Shown: positions 30,370 to 38,279, numbered from the stretch's first letter. The stretch is 38,279 nucleotides of DNA from Nitrospirota bacterium (GCA_030682135.1 JAUXQT010000015.1:1-38279); one strand, 5' to 3'. The notes: generated from the sequence alone by a model not told the origin. A program made the numbers and translations.

Positions 30370-31620
30370 GTGTCATTGGGACATCCTGAACTCGTCGCTG
30401 CCATTTCGTCCGAGATCATCGGGAACGGACCCATTCCCTTCGTCCGTTTCATGGAACTGGCCCTCTATCATCCTCACTACGGCTATTACATGCGCCAACC
30501 GGACGGTGCGGACCATGAACGCATCGGTTGGTCCGGCGATTTCTACACCAGCTCCGATGTGCATCCGATTCTTGGACGAGCCATTGCAGCGCAGGCCCGG
30601 CAAATGGACGAATTATTGGGTCACCCCACGCCCTTCACGATCGTTGAAATGGGCGCAGGGAAAGGCTTGCTCGCCCGGGACTGTCTGGCTGCGATCCATG
30701 CCAAGCAGGACGACTTCGCTTCACGTGTCCGCTACGTGCTGATCGAACGGAGCCCCGCTATGCAGGCGCTCCAGAGGCACAACCTGGCTCCCTGGGTGAA
30801 TCAGCCCGGGCTTGTTACCTGGATCGAAGGATTGGACGCCCTCGCCTTTCAGGGCGTGACCGGCCTCTTCTTCAGCAATGAACTCGTGGATGCCTTCCCG
30901 GTTCACCGCATTCAAATGGTCGCCGGTCAGGCACAAGAACTCTTCGTCGACTATCGGGATGGGCGCTTTGCGGAATGTCTCAAACCCCTGTCGAATCCTG
31001 CGCTCGATCACTATATCCAGAAGCTCGAACCGAGCTGGCCGGAGGGCTACCGAACTGAGGTCAACCTCCAGGCATTGGACTGGATGACACAAGTCGCGCA
31101 ACGGATCGATCGTGGATTCGTGGTGACGATCGACTATGGTCATACGGCAGAAGACTTGTATGGACCGGAGCGGAAGGACGGCACATTCCTCTGCTACTAC
31201 CAACAGTTGACCGGCGATGTGCCCTATGTGCGTATCGGCGAACAAGACATGACCGCCCATGTGGATTTCACCGGTCTGGCGATTGCCGGAGCCGCCGCAG
31301 GCTTGGCAGTGACGGGCTTTACGAATCAGATGAGTTTTCTCATGGGACTCGGGGTGGAAGAGATGATCGGCCAACTCGACCCGGAGAGTCCGGAGTTCGG
31401 CGCGGCCATCCATCTCCTCAAGCCGGACGGGATGGGACGGACCTTCAAGATCCTGATGCAGCATCGCGGGATTGAGCGACCGGACCTCGACGGGCTGAAG
31501 TTCAAACCTTTCTTTGGCTCGGCACTGATATCGAATCAGGCGCAAAGCAAGGGGCAAGAGGCAAGGGGGCACTATCCGACCTCTCGCCACTCACCTCTAG
31601 CCTCTAGCCTGCGAGGGTAA
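30370..31620 (+). CDS. MidA/NDUFAF7-family protein arginine methyltransferase
   Basis: 416 residues from a GTG with GGAGGAG six bases upstream; this choice drops a 13-residue extension. Family landmarks of COG1565: FVRFMELALYHPHYGYY, GDFYTSSDVHPILGRAIA, SAM-binding VEMGAGKGLLARD, YVLIERSPAMQ, FFSNELVDAFPVHR, and VVTIDYGHTAEDLYGPERKDGTFLCYY. The mitochondrial homologue NDUFAF7 dimethylates an arginine of NDUFS2 during complex I assembly. Here the gene ends 5 bases before nuoA, so it is co-transcribed with the complex I genes. The last 25 codons run through a hairpin (31546-31610) and look non-native. Confidence 0.9.
   Translation: MSLGHPELVAAISSEIIGNGPIPFVRFMELALYHPHYGYYMRQPDGADHERIGWSGDFYTSSDVHPILGRAIAAQARQMDELLGHPTPFTIVEMGAGKGLLARDCLAAIHAKQDDFASRVRYVLIERSPAMQALQRHNLAPWVNQPGLVTWIEGLDALAFQGVTGLFFSNELVDAFPVHRIQMVAGQAQELFVDYRDGRFAECLKPLSNPALDHYIQKLEPSWPEGYRTEVNLQALDWMTQVAQRIDRGFVVTIDYGHTAEDLYGPERKDGTFLCYYQQLTGDVPYVRIGEQDMTAHVDFTGLAIAGAAAGLAVTGFTNQMSFLMGLGVEEMIGQLDPESPEFGAAIHLLKPDGMGRTFKILMQHRGIERPDLDGLKFKPFFGSALISNQAQSKGQEARGHYPTSRHSPLASSLRG
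31546..31610. repeat. Reiterated-word hairpin at the midA/nuoA junction
   Basis: GCAAGGGGCAAGAGGCAAGG-type words on the left (about 31546-31566) face CCTCTCGCC, CCTCTAGCC and TCTAGCCT on the right (31580-31610). It overlaps the midA C-terminal codons and lies just ahead of nuoA, so translated and structural functions coexist. Confidence 0.55.
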
Positions 31621-31625
31621 TTGAG

Positions 31626-31997
31626 ATGGGTAACACCGCCATTCCAGAGAACTACATACCGATCCTCCTGTTCATCGGCATTGCCATTATTTTCGGCGCG
31701 GTCTCGCTTGGCGCCGGCTGGTTCGTCCGTCCAAGCCGTCCCTATCGCGCCAAACTGACGCCCTATGAGAGCGGAAGCCCCTTGTTTTCAGACGCGCGCA
31801 TTCAGTTCCCGATGCGCTACTACATCATCGCGATGTTGTTCGTCATCTTCGACATCGAAATCATTTTCATGATTCCCTGGGCCGTCCGCTATCAGTCGCT
31901 CGGCCTGCTGGGACTGATCGAAATGCTCGTATTTTTGAGCATCCTGTTGGTCGGATTCTGGTACGCCTGGAAGAAGGGGGCGCTTGAATGGGACTGA
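31626..31997 (+). CDS. nuoA: NADH-quinone oxidoreductase subunit A
   Basis: 123 residues, usual length. Three membrane helices: PILLFIGIAIIFGAVSLGAGWFV, YYIIAMLFVIFDIEIIFMIPWA and IEMLVFLSILLVGFWYAW. The conserved loop PYESGSP (without the Cys found in many homologues) and the acidic FDIEIIF helix are intact. NuoA sits in the membrane arm of complex I near the quinone site. It starts 5 bases after the midA stop; AATTGAG before the ATG is a weak ribosome-binding site. Confidence 0.97.
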   Translation: MGNTAIPENYIPILLFIGIAIIFGAVSLGAGWFVRPSRPYRAKLTPYESGSPLFSDARIQFPMRYYIIAMLFVIFDIEIIFMIPWAVRYQSLGLLGLIEMLVFLSILLVGFWYAWKKGALEWD

Positions 31998-32003
31998 AGG
32001 GAA

Positions 32004-32100
32004 AAGAGCTTATGGCATATAGCATATGGCTGATAGCCAGAAGCCCTGGGTTTCATCCGAGCCCGAGCCATCGGCCATTCGCCATACGCTATAGGCTCTT
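32004..32100. repeat. Reiterated-word hairpin at the nuoA/nuoB junction (TATGGC type)
   Basis: The left arm 32004-32038 (AAGAGCTTATGGCATATAGC and on) and the reverse complement of the right arm 32067-32100 (AAGAGCCTATAGCGTATGGC and on) agree over about 34 positions, and nearly all differences are transitions. Both arms iterate the word TATGGC/TATAGC. The element fills the whole spacer between the two genes. Confidence 0.8.
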
Positions 32101-32109
32101 GAGGGAATT

Positions 32110-32589
32110 ATGAGTTTTCTGGAACGGCAGTTTGAGGCGAATATTCTGACGACCAATCTGGATGCGGTCGTGAATTGGTCCCGGAAGTCGGCCCTCTGGC
32201 CGATGACCTTCGGTCTTGCCTGCTGCGCCATCGAAATGATTGCGAGTGTGTCGTCGCGCTACGATCTGGATCGATTCGGCGCCGGGGTCTTTCGGGCCTC
32301 GCCGCGACAGTCCGATCTCATGATCATCGCCGGCACGGTGTCGCGCAAGATGGCGCCGGTGATCCGCCGCATCTACGACCAGATGCCGGAGCCACGGTAC
32401 GTCATTTCGATGGGCTCCTGTGCCACGTCCGGCAACCATTACAATAGTTACGCCGTGGTCCAGGGTGTCGACCAGATTATTCCAGTCGATGTGTATGTGC
32501 CTGGTTGTCCGCCCCGTCCTGAAGCCTTGATCGATGGGTTGTTGAAGCTCCAAGAAAAGATTCAGCGGGAAAAGGTGTTCGTGAAATAG
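32110..32589 (+). CDS. nuoB: NADH-quinone oxidoreductase subunit B
   Basis: 159 residues. It carries the four cysteine ligands of cluster N2: adjacent Cys-Cys in [10 protein letters not shown], Cys in [11 protein letters not shown] and Cys in [13 protein letters not shown]2 passes electrons to quinone at the interface with NuoD. Sequence landmarks [22 protein letters not shown] and [22 protein letters not shown] are standard. AGGGAATT precedes the ATG. It is the second structural gene of the operon. Confidence 0.98.
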   Translation: MSFLERQFEANILTTNLDAVVNWSRKSALWPMTFGLACCAIEMIASVSSRYDLDRFGAGVFRASPRQSDLMIIAGTVSRKMAPVIRRIYDQMPEPRYVISMGSCATSGNHYNSYAVVQGVDQIIPVDVYVPGCPPRPEALIDGLLKLQEKIQREKVFVK

Positions 32590-32666
32590 CCCGCGAGCGG
32601 ACGAGAATGGCGAGCCATGCGTGACGAGTCAATCGCGCGTTTCTCGCGAATCCCGCACTTCTCGCA
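32590..32666. repeat. Reiterated-word hairpin at the nuoB/nuoCD junction (GCGAG type)
   Basis: GCGAGCGGACGAGAATGGCGAG on the left (about 32594-32615, in several GCGAG/CGAGA words) faces TTTCTCGCG and CTTCTCGC on the right (32640-32665). Pairing is imperfect. It fills the gap and ends right at the nuoCD start codon, which lacks a ribosome-binding site. Confidence 0.5.
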
Positions 32667-34427
32667 ATGAGAATTATGCAAGCTCTACTCGATAGCCTGA
32701 AGGCGAAATTCCCTGACGCGATCCTCGCGACCTGCGTCGATGCGGCACGTGCTGAAACGGCCGTCTCCCTGGCCGCCGCTCGCCTGCTGGACGTTGCGCG
32801 CTATTTGCACGATGCGCCGACAGCCGCCTTCGACCACCTCACGGATATCTGCTCGGTCGACTATCCCGAAGACCGGCTGCGGTTCGAGGTCGTCTACCAC
32901 TTGCATTCGCTCCCGCTTCGCCAACGCCTTCGCCTCAAAGTCCGCCTCACGGAAGACGATCCGACGATCGCGTCGGTCACCGGCATCTGGAAGGGAGCGG
33001 AATTTCTGGAACGCGAAGTGTTCGACATGATGGGCATTCGTTTTTCCGGCCATCCCGATCTCCGGCGCATCTTGATGCCGGAAGATTATGCCGAGGGATA
33101 TCCGTTGAGAAAAGACTTCCCGACCGAAGGCCGCGGCTGGCGCAGCGAGTTCGACTTCATCCCTAAAATGGACGACTCGCCGCTCGACATGAGTGCGTTT
33201 GAGATCCCCGAAGAGCAGAAGAACGTCTTTCGCGCGGAACCGGGCCTGCCCAGTTCCCGGCGGAAAGAAGAACTGTTGCTGAACATGGGGCCACAGCATC
33301 CGAGCACCCATGGCGTCTTGCGTGTGGTCCTCGAATTGGACGGCGAACGGATTGTGAAAGCCACACCGGACCTCGGCTACCTGCATCGAGGCGTCGAAAA
33401 ATTGTCAGAGGGATTGACCTACATGCAGATCATCCCGCACACGGACCGGCTCGACTATGTCTGTGCCATGTCCAACAATTATGCCTATGTGCGGGCCGTA
33501 GAGAAACTGCTCGAGATTACGGTCCCGGTCCGGGCCGAATACATCAGGACCATCGTGGCCGAGATGCAACGCATCATCGGGCACCTCTTCTGGCTCGGCA
33601 CCCAGGCCCTCGATATCGGCGCCATGACGGTATTCTTCTGGACCTTCCGGGAGCGCGAGATTCTCCTGGACATGTTCGAAAAGCTCTGCGGCGCCCGGCT
33701 GACCTTGAACTATTACCGCATCGGCGGCGTCGACAGCGACTTCACGCCCGAACTGGTCCAACGGATGAAGACGTTCCTCCAGACCTTTCCCGAGAAGGTC
33801 AAGGAATACGACTCGCTCATCGCGTCGAATCGCATCTGGCTGGGCCGCACGAAGAACGTGGCCGTCCTCTCGGCCGAGGACGCGATTAATTTCGGTTGCA
33901 CCGGGCCGGTCTTGCGCGGGTCCGGCGTCGCCTACGACGTCCGCAAGTTCGAGCCCTACGGCGTGTATGACAAAGTCGATTGGGACGTGCCGGTCGGCAA
34001 AAACGGCGATACCTACGACCGGTACTGGATTCGCATGGAAGAAATGCGGCAAAGCGCCAGAATCATCGCCCAATGTCTCGATCAGCTACCGGCGGGACCG
34101 ATTATGGCTGAGGCGCCGCAATATATTCCGCCGCCCAAAGAACTGGTCATGCGGGACATGGAAAGCTTGATCCATCATTTCATCATATACACCCAGGGCA
34201 TCAAGCCACCGAAGGCCGAGACCTACTGTGCGACCGAAGCCCCAAAGGGCGAATTGGGATTTTTCATCGTCAGCGACGGCAGCCCCCGTCCCTACCGAAT
34301 GAAGATTCGCTCGCCATCCTTTGTGCACATGGGCGCCTTCGACCACATGGCGAGAGGCTATTTGATTTCCGACATCATCACGATCTTCGGGACCTACGAC
34401 ATCGTGATGGGAGAATGCGACCGATGA
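32667..34427 (+). CDS. nuoCD: NADH-quinone oxidoreductase fused subunit C/D
   Basis: 586 residues. The first ~185 are the NuoC domain (FDHLTDICSVDYPEDRLRFEVVYHL, FLEREVFDMMGIRFSGHPDLRRILMPEDYAEGYPLRKDFP). A linker of about 20 residues leads into NuoD (LNMGPQHPSTHGVLR, LGYLHRGVEKLSEG, MQIIPHTDRLDYV, ... MKIRSPSFVHM). NuoD forms the quinone pocket with NuoB. Arg261 in the TDRLDY motif is the counterpart of the arginine dimethylated by NDUFAF7 in NDUFS2. C-D fusion occurs in several bacterial lineages. ATG at 32667; a second Met three codons on is an alternative. Confidence 0.97.
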   Translation: MRIMQALLDSLKAKFPDAILATCVDAARAETAVSLAAARLLDVARYLHDAPTAAFDHLTDICSVDYPEDRLRFEVVYHLHSLPLRQRLRLKVRLTEDDPTIASVTGIWKGAEFLEREVFDMMGIRFSGHPDLRRILMPEDYAEGYPLRKDFPTEGRGWRSEFDFIPKMDDSPLDMSAFEIPEEQKNVFRAEPGLPSSRRKEELLLNMGPQHPSTHGVLRVVLELDGERIVKATPDLGYLHRGVEKLSEGLTYMQIIPHTDRLDYVCAMSNNYAYVRAVEKLLEITVPVRAEYIRTIVAEMQRIIGHLFWLGTQALDIGAMTVFFWTFREREILLDMFEKLCGARLTLNYYRIGGVDSDFTPELVQRMKTFLQTFPEKVKEYDSLIASNRIWLGRTKNVAVLSAEDAINFGCTGPVLRGSGVAYDVRKFEPYGVYDKVDWDVPVGKNGDTYDRYWIRMEEMRQSARIIAQCLDQLPAGPIMAEAPQYIPPPKELVMRDMESLIHHFIIYTQGIKPPKAETYCATEAPKGELGFFIVSDGSPRPYRMKIRSPSFVHMGAFDHMARGYLISDIITIFGTYDIVMGECDR

Positions 34428-34430
34428 ATG

Positions 34431-34513
34431 AGAGCAGATGGCGTATGGCCAATGGCTTATGGCTCAGAATAATCCGAAACTCTCGTGCTATCGGCTATAT
34501 GCCATACGCTCTT
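34431..34513. repeat. Reiterated-word hairpin at the nuoCD/nuoE junction (TATGGC type)
   Basis: The left arm 34431-34456 (AGAGCAGATGGCGTATGGCC) pairs with 34487-34512 (its reverse complement starts AAGAGCGTATGGCATATAGC), again with transition differences. The words are the same as at 32004-32100, so the two elements belong to one family. Confidence 0.75.
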
Positions 34514-34527
34514 AGGTTGAGTTGCGC

Positions 34528-35064
34528 ATGTTGAAAGAAAAGTACAAAGACGAGATAGACAGCATCCTCTCTCGGTATCCGGTAAAACGCTCGGCGTTGA
34601 TTCCGTTGCTCTACCTGGCGCAACAGGATGAGGGCTACGTATCGGAAGCGGCGATGAAAGAGATCGCCCAGATACTGAGACTCACGCCGCCCCAGGTCTA
34701 TGAGACAGCCACGTTTTACACGATGCTCAATCTCAAGCGCGTGGGGAAATTTCATCTCCAAATCTGCAAATCGCTCATGTGTGCGCTGGTCGGGTCGGAT
34801 ACGGTCATTGGCTGGGTGAAGACGAAGCTCGGCATCGGCCCGGGCGAAACGACGGCCGACGGACTCTTTACCCTCACCGCAGTCGAATGTCTTGCCGCCT
34901 GCGGCACCGCGCCGATGATGCAGGTCAACGAGGACTATTACGAACGGCTGACGGAAGAGAAGTTCGACCGTATCCTGGCCGATCTCAAGAAAGATGGAAC
35001 CTGTTCCCTCAAGACCGGGCCATTTATGTGGCCGGAGCCGGCCCCGGCAAAGCCGGGGGCGTGA
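34528..35064 (+). CDS. nuoE: NADH-quinone oxidoreductase subunit E
   Basis: 178 residues from an ATG with AGGTTGAG upstream (two codons shorter than the longest frame). N-terminal helical part (YPVKRSALIPLLYLAQQDEGYVS) and a thioredoxin-like part with the four [2Fe-2S] ligands: ICKSLMC, then ECLAACG. ETATFYTMLNLKRVGKF is a family signature. It binds cluster N1a in the NADH-oxidising module with NuoF. The tail after FDRILADL is longer than usual and Pro-rich. Confidence 0.96.
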   Translation: MLKEKYKDEIDSILSRYPVKRSALIPLLYLAQQDEGYVSEAAMKEIAQILRLTPPQVYETATFYTMLNLKRVGKFHLQICKSLMCALVGSDTVIGWVKTKLGIGPGETTADGLFTLTAVECLAACGTAPMMQVNEDYYERLTEEKFDRILADLKKDGTCSLKTGPFMWPEPAPAKPGA

Positions 35065-35143
35065 AACGTGACGCGCATTTCGTCGCACGCAGGAAAGAAA
35101 TCTGAGATGTTTGACGCTTCACGCTTCACGAACGACGTTTCAC
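35061..35143. repeat. Reiterated-word hairpin at the nuoE/nuoF junction (TTCACG type)
   Basis: GTGAAACGTGACGCG (35061-35075) pairs with GACGCTTCACG...ACGTTTCAC (35113-35143). The outer 9 bp GTGAAACGT/ACGTTTCAC is perfect. The right arm iterates GCTTCAC. It begins at the nuoE stop codon and ends 12 bases before the nuoF start. Confidence 0.7.
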
Positions 35144-35155
35144 GAGACTAAAACG

Positions 35156-36463
35156 ATGTCGAAACACGAACCTGTCTTATTAAAGAACATGCTGCAGCCC
35201 GGCTACACCGGGTCGCTGGCGGACTATGAGAAGACGGGCGGCTACCAGGCGCTCCGCAAAGTTGTGGGCAAAGTACCGCCAACCGACGTGACCGGCACCG
35301 TGATGAAATCGGGGCTCCGGGGACGAGGCGGCGCAGGCTTCCCGACCGGTGTCAAATGGGGATTTCTGCCCAAAGATTACCAAGGCCCTCGTTACCTCTG
35401 TTGCAACGCGGACGAGAGCGAGCCTGGCACGTTCAAGGATCGCCAGCTCATCGAACGGGACCCCCATCAGATCCTGGAGGGCATCCTGCTCGCCTGCTAC
35501 GCCATCGGCGCAGAATCCGCCTACATTTATATCCGCGGTGAATTCGTCCTCGGGGCCAAAATCTTGGAAGCGGCGATCGCTGAGGCGCGCACCGCCGGCT
35601 ATATCGGCACGAACATCCTGAGCACAGGGATCACCGCCAATGTCTGGGTGCACCGGGGCGCCGGCGCCTATATCTGCGGTGAAGAGACGGCGTTGCTGGA
35701 GTCCCTTGAGGGCAAGCGCGGGCTGCCTCGCGTCAAACCGCCCTTCCCGGCAACCCATGGCCTCTATAACAAGCCGACCGTGGTGAACAACGTCGAAACC
35801 CTCGCGAACCTTCCTCACATCATCAGCCGTGGGCCCGAATGGTTCGCGTCGATCGGCTCCCCGCCCAAGAGCACCGGCACCAGAATCTTCTGCGTCAGCG
35901 GCCATGTCAAACGGCCGGGCAACTACGAAGTGCCGATGGGGGTCACCTTCCGTGAATTGATCTACGAAGAAGCCGGAGGCATGCGCTCAAACAAGCCCAT
36001 CAAGGCCTTCATCCCAGGTGGAGCCTCCGCGCCGTTCCTGACACCGGACAGCCTCGACGTCAAACTCGACTTCGAGTCCGTCGCCGCCGCCGGCTCGATG
36101 CTCGGCTCCGGCGGGGTCACCGTGATGGAAGAAGGCACGGACATGGTCTGGGCCGCGCTCCGCCTCATGGAATTTTTCTATCATGAGTCCTGCGGCAAGT
36201 GCAGTCCCTGCCGCGAGGGCAGCTCCTGGCTGGTACAAACCATGCGACGGATCGTCGCGAAGCGCGGGCGGATGGAAGACCTTGAAACCTTGGTCGATCT
36301 ATGCAAGAACATCGCGGGCCGGACGGTCTGCGCGTTCGGCGACGCGGAAATATCGCCGATTATGAGCACACTGAAACATTGGCGGCCTGAGTACGTCAAA
36401 ATGATTCACGAAGCGGAGGCAGCCAACCTGATCCACCCGAAGCGGATCATGGCCCAACCCTAA
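35156..36463 (+). CDS. nuoF: NADH-quinone oxidoreductase subunit F
   Basis: 435 residues from an ATG at 35156 (MSKHEPVLLKN). It binds FMN, NADH and cluster N3. Motifs: flavin-binding GLRGRGGAGFPTGVKW, CNADESEPGTFKDRQL, NADH-site AYIYIRGEF and GAGAYICGEETALLESLEG, and the [4Fe-4S] ligands SCGKCSPCREG with a later Cys near TVCAFGD. All are intact. Two bases separate it from nuoG, so translation is likely coupled. The start lacks a clear ribosome-binding site, as for several nuo genes here. Confidence 0.97.
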   Translation: MSKHEPVLLKNMLQPGYTGSLADYEKTGGYQALRKVVGKVPPTDVTGTVMKSGLRGRGGAGFPTGVKWGFLPKDYQGPRYLCCNADESEPGTFKDRQLIERDPHQILEGILLACYAIGAESAYIYIRGEFVLGAKILEAAIAEARTAGYIGTNILSTGITANVWVHRGAGAYICGEETALLESLEGKRGLPRVKPPFPATHGLYNKPTVVNNVETLANLPHIISRGPEWFASIGSPPKSTGTRIFCVSGHVKRPGNYEVPMGVTFRELIYEEAGGMRSNKPIKAFIPGGASAPFLTPDSLDVKLDFESVAAAGSMLGSGGVTVMEEGTDMVWAALRLMEFFYHESCGKCSPCREGSSWLVQTMRRIVAKRGRMEDLETLVDLCKNIAGRTVCAFGDAEISPIMSTLKHWRPEYVKMIHEAEAANLIHPKRIMAQP

Positions 36464-36465
36464 CG

Positions 36466-38279
36466 ATGGCTACAACGACCGACACCGTTCGCTTGACGAT
36501 CGACGGCATTCCCATCTCGGTGCCCAAGGGCACCCTGGTGATCGAAGCCGCTCGTCGTGTTGGAGTCATGGTTCCACACTTCTGTTACCACCCGAAGCTC
36601 AAGCCGGATGCCAACTGCCGCATGTGCCTGGTCGAAGTCGAAAAGATGCCGAAGCTCCAGACCTCCTGCAGTACGATTGCCACCGAGGGCATGTCCGTTC
36701 GAACCGCGACGACGGTCGTCCACGATGCCCACAAGTCGGTGCTGGAATTCATCCTGGCCAATCACCCGCTGGATTGCCCGGTCTGCGACCAGGGCGGCAA
36801 GTGCGACCTGCAAGATTTCTCCCATCAATACACCGCGACGACCAGCCGGTTTGCGGAAACCAAGCGTATCTTCCAGAAGGAATACTTCAGTCCCCTCATC
36901 GAAACGCAGATGAACCGTTGTGTGCAATGTCTACGGTGCGTTCGCTACTGCGACGAGGTCATGGATGTCAAAGCCCTCGCTCCGATCGGACGAGGCACGA
37001 TGACCGAGATCAAGTCTTTCGGCGACCATCCCTTGGACTGCGAATTCTGCGGCGGGTGCGTGCAGATTTGCCCGGTCGGCGCCATCGTCAGCCGGCTCTC
37101 GATGTACGAATACCGCCCCTGGATGCTCAAACGCGCCGACACCATCTGCAATTTTTGCGGGGATGGCTGCCAGATCACGGTCCAAACCAAGGACCAGGAG
37201 TTGATCGAGGTGAACAGCGCCCATGGCGCCGGCCGGAACAGCGGCGACTTGTGCGCGCGCGGATTCTTTGGATTTCACGCGACGAGCCATCCCGGCCGAG
37301 TGACCCATCCGTTGATTAGACGGAACGGCACGCTGGTCGAAGCGACGTGGGAAGAGGCGTTGGTGTTTGTGGCCGAACAGACCAACCGGCTCAAATTAGC
37401 GCATGGCCCGCAGGCCTTCGGCGGACTGATTTCCGGCCGTTGTACCAACGAAGAGCTCTATCTGTTCCAAAAGTTTATGCGCCTCACGATCGGAACTAAT
37501 AACCTCGATAGCAGCGCGCGATACGGCCATGTCAACGGGGTACAGGCCATGCGATTGGTGCAAGGCACGCATCGCTGGACCGTGACGTTCGAGGACATTG
37601 TGCAAGCGGATGTGCTCCTCCTGGTCGGCACCAATATTACCGAAGCCAATCCGATTACCGGGCTTAAAGTCAAAGAAGCCGTCAAGAAACACGATGCGAC
37701 ATTGTTGACGATCGAGGCCATCCAGCCTGCGATCGGCACGATCAGCAACATTTCCAACCTGTCGCAGCAACATTTCTGTGTCGCACCGTCCCAGTTTGGT
37801 GCAGCTGTCCTGGGCTTGCTGAAAGCTGTGGCCGAGAACAACCATATCGACAGTGCCATTCGGCAACGAGCGCCGGACTATGTCTCGGCCGTCTCTCAAG
37901 CAGTCCAGCAACTGGCCTGGAACGATCTGGCCCTGAGCACCGGGATATCGCGTGAATCGTTCGCTCAGATGGCTGCCTCCCTGGCCGGCGGCCGCCGTGT
38001 CGTCGTGCTTGCCGGCCAGACCTTGCTGCGTGGCCAAGGTGGCTATGGCAGTTGTCTCAATCTCCTGGATCTGCTGCTCTTGACCGGGAAGTTGACCGCA
38101 CCGGGCTGCGGATTTGCTCCTCTGGCGGAAGAGAATAACGATCAAGGGGCGGTTGAAATGGGCGCGGTCGCGGCACTGTTGCCCGGGGCACTCGACTTTG
38201 CTGATCAGGACGCGCGCGGGCAGATCACTCGTACCTGGAAAGAGGATCTCCCAGTGGCGGCCGGCGCCACACTCATCGA
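36466..38279 (+). CDS. nuoG: NuoG-type subunit, formate dehydrogenase-like, C-terminus beyond window
   Basis: 604 codons are visible without a stop. Order: [2Fe-2S] ligands Cys40, 51, 54, 68; His-Cys3 cluster HPLDCPVCDQGGKC (100-113); two complete CxxCxxC sets (RCVQCLRCVRYC, 151-162; DCEFCGGCVQIC, 191-202), enough for two [4Fe-4S] clusters where typical NuoG has one; CNFCGDGC...C (229-263) for another. The molybdopterin-type domain then starts. LISGRCTNEELYLFQKFMR and GTNNLDSSARYGH closely follow formate dehydrogenase alpha subunits, but the catalytic Cys/Sec position is Gly354. It completes the NADH module with NuoE and NuoF. A NuoG role is favoured by operon position. Confidence 0.92.
   Translation, partial: MATTTDTVRLTIDGIPISVPKGTLVIEAARRVGVMVPHFCYHPKLKPDANCRMCLVEVEKMPKLQTSCSTIATEGMSVRTATTVVHDAHKSVLEFILANHPLDCPVCDQGGKCDLQDFSHQYTATTSRFAETKRIFQKEYFSPLIETQMNRCVQCLRCVRYCDEVMDVKALAPIGRGTMTEIKSFGDHPLDCEFCGGCVQICPVGAIVSRLSMYEYRPWMLKRADTICNFCGDGCQITVQTKDQELIEVNSAHGAGRNSGDLCARGFFGFHATSHPGRVTHPLIRRNGTLVEATWEEALVFVAEQTNRLKLAHGPQAFGGLISGRCTNEELYLFQKFMRLTIGTNNLDSSARYGHVNGVQAMRLVQGTHRWTVTFEDIVQADVLLLVGTNITEANPITGLKVKEAVKKHDATLLTIEAIQPAIGTISNISNLSQQHFCVAPSQFGAAVLGLLKAVAENNHIDSAIRQRAPDYVSAVSQAVQQLAWNDLALSTGISRESFAQMAASLAGGRRVVVLAGQTLLRGQGGYGSCLNLLDLLLLTGKLTAPGCGFAPLAEENNDQGAVEMGAVAALLPGALDFADQDARGQITRTWKEDLPVAAGATLI

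Noticed and set aside
36624-37319. Alternative plus-strand open frame within nuoG suggesting a frameshift
   Set aside because: The nuoG frame from 36466 reads without stop to the window end with all Cys motifs in phase; the other frame is a shadow.

Overview
The window looks like chromosomal DNA of a Nitrospira-type bacterium (phylum Nitrospirota). The inference rests on a cytochrome P460 gene, a SmbP-like small histidine-rich metal-binding protein, a nuo operon with fused nuoCD, a formate-dehydrogenase-like NuoG, and a G+C-rich composition. No rRNA or tRNA gene, CRISPR array or replication origin was seen, so the assignment is by gene content only.

Layout. (1) 1-1571: an accessory edge. It holds one end of an IS5-type insertion sequence that has cut a small gene, a lone XRE/NadS-like regulator with its own palindromic operator, and a cluster of large palindromes. 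(2) 1572-5172: a secreted small protein, a 3-methyladenine DNA glycosylase, and a NikR regulator followed by a TonB-dependent receptor (probable nickel uptake). (3) 5373-12110: an HtrA/Deg protease, a Cu+-type P-type ATPase with two YHS domains, a DsbA-like protein, a Slp-type lipoprotein and a TPR protein. (4) 12141-24551: about 12 kb, all on the minus strand, which reads as an envelope metal (most likely copper) acquisition and handling island. It contains TonB, ExbB, a full TonB-dependent receptor, a truncated receptor fragment, a TlpA thioredoxin, a BNR/sialidase-like protein with a CVCC motif, two heavy-metal-associated-like periplasmic proteins, SmbP, two cytochrome P460-family genes (one frameshifted, one with a spoiled C-terminus), two excisionase-like HTH regulators, and three copies of a small His-rich family with LCxWxC and SRAPP motifs. 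(5) 24726-27449: secA. (6) 27453-28820: a PIN toxin/antitoxin pair bracketed by two direct copies of a structured repeat of about 215 bp. (7) 29091-29999: a membrane-anchored protein of unknown function. (8) 30370-38279: midA (NDUFAF7 homologue) followed by nuoA, nuoB, nuoCD, nuoE, nuoF and the first 604 codons of nuoG.

How the parts could work together. In region 4 a TonB-ExbB system would energise an outer-membrane receptor. Soluble and membrane-anchored His/Cys-rich proteins would then bind the metal, TlpA and DsbA would keep thiols in the right redox state, and the P-type ATPase in region 3 would move Cu+ across the inner membrane. In region 8 MidA is placed to methylate the conserved arginine of NuoD, as its mitochondrial homologue does to NDUFS2, while complex I is assembled.

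Most unusual signals. First, a family of palindromes with a conserved core of about 50 bp but arms private to each locus (four full copies). Second, a different class of intergenic hairpins built from degenerate repeats of a short word, present at five successive junctions of the midA-nuo operon and at several other gene ends. Third, a NuoG with formate dehydrogenase-type features but glycine at the catalytic Cys/Sec position. Fourth, the three-member LCxWxC/SRAPP family.
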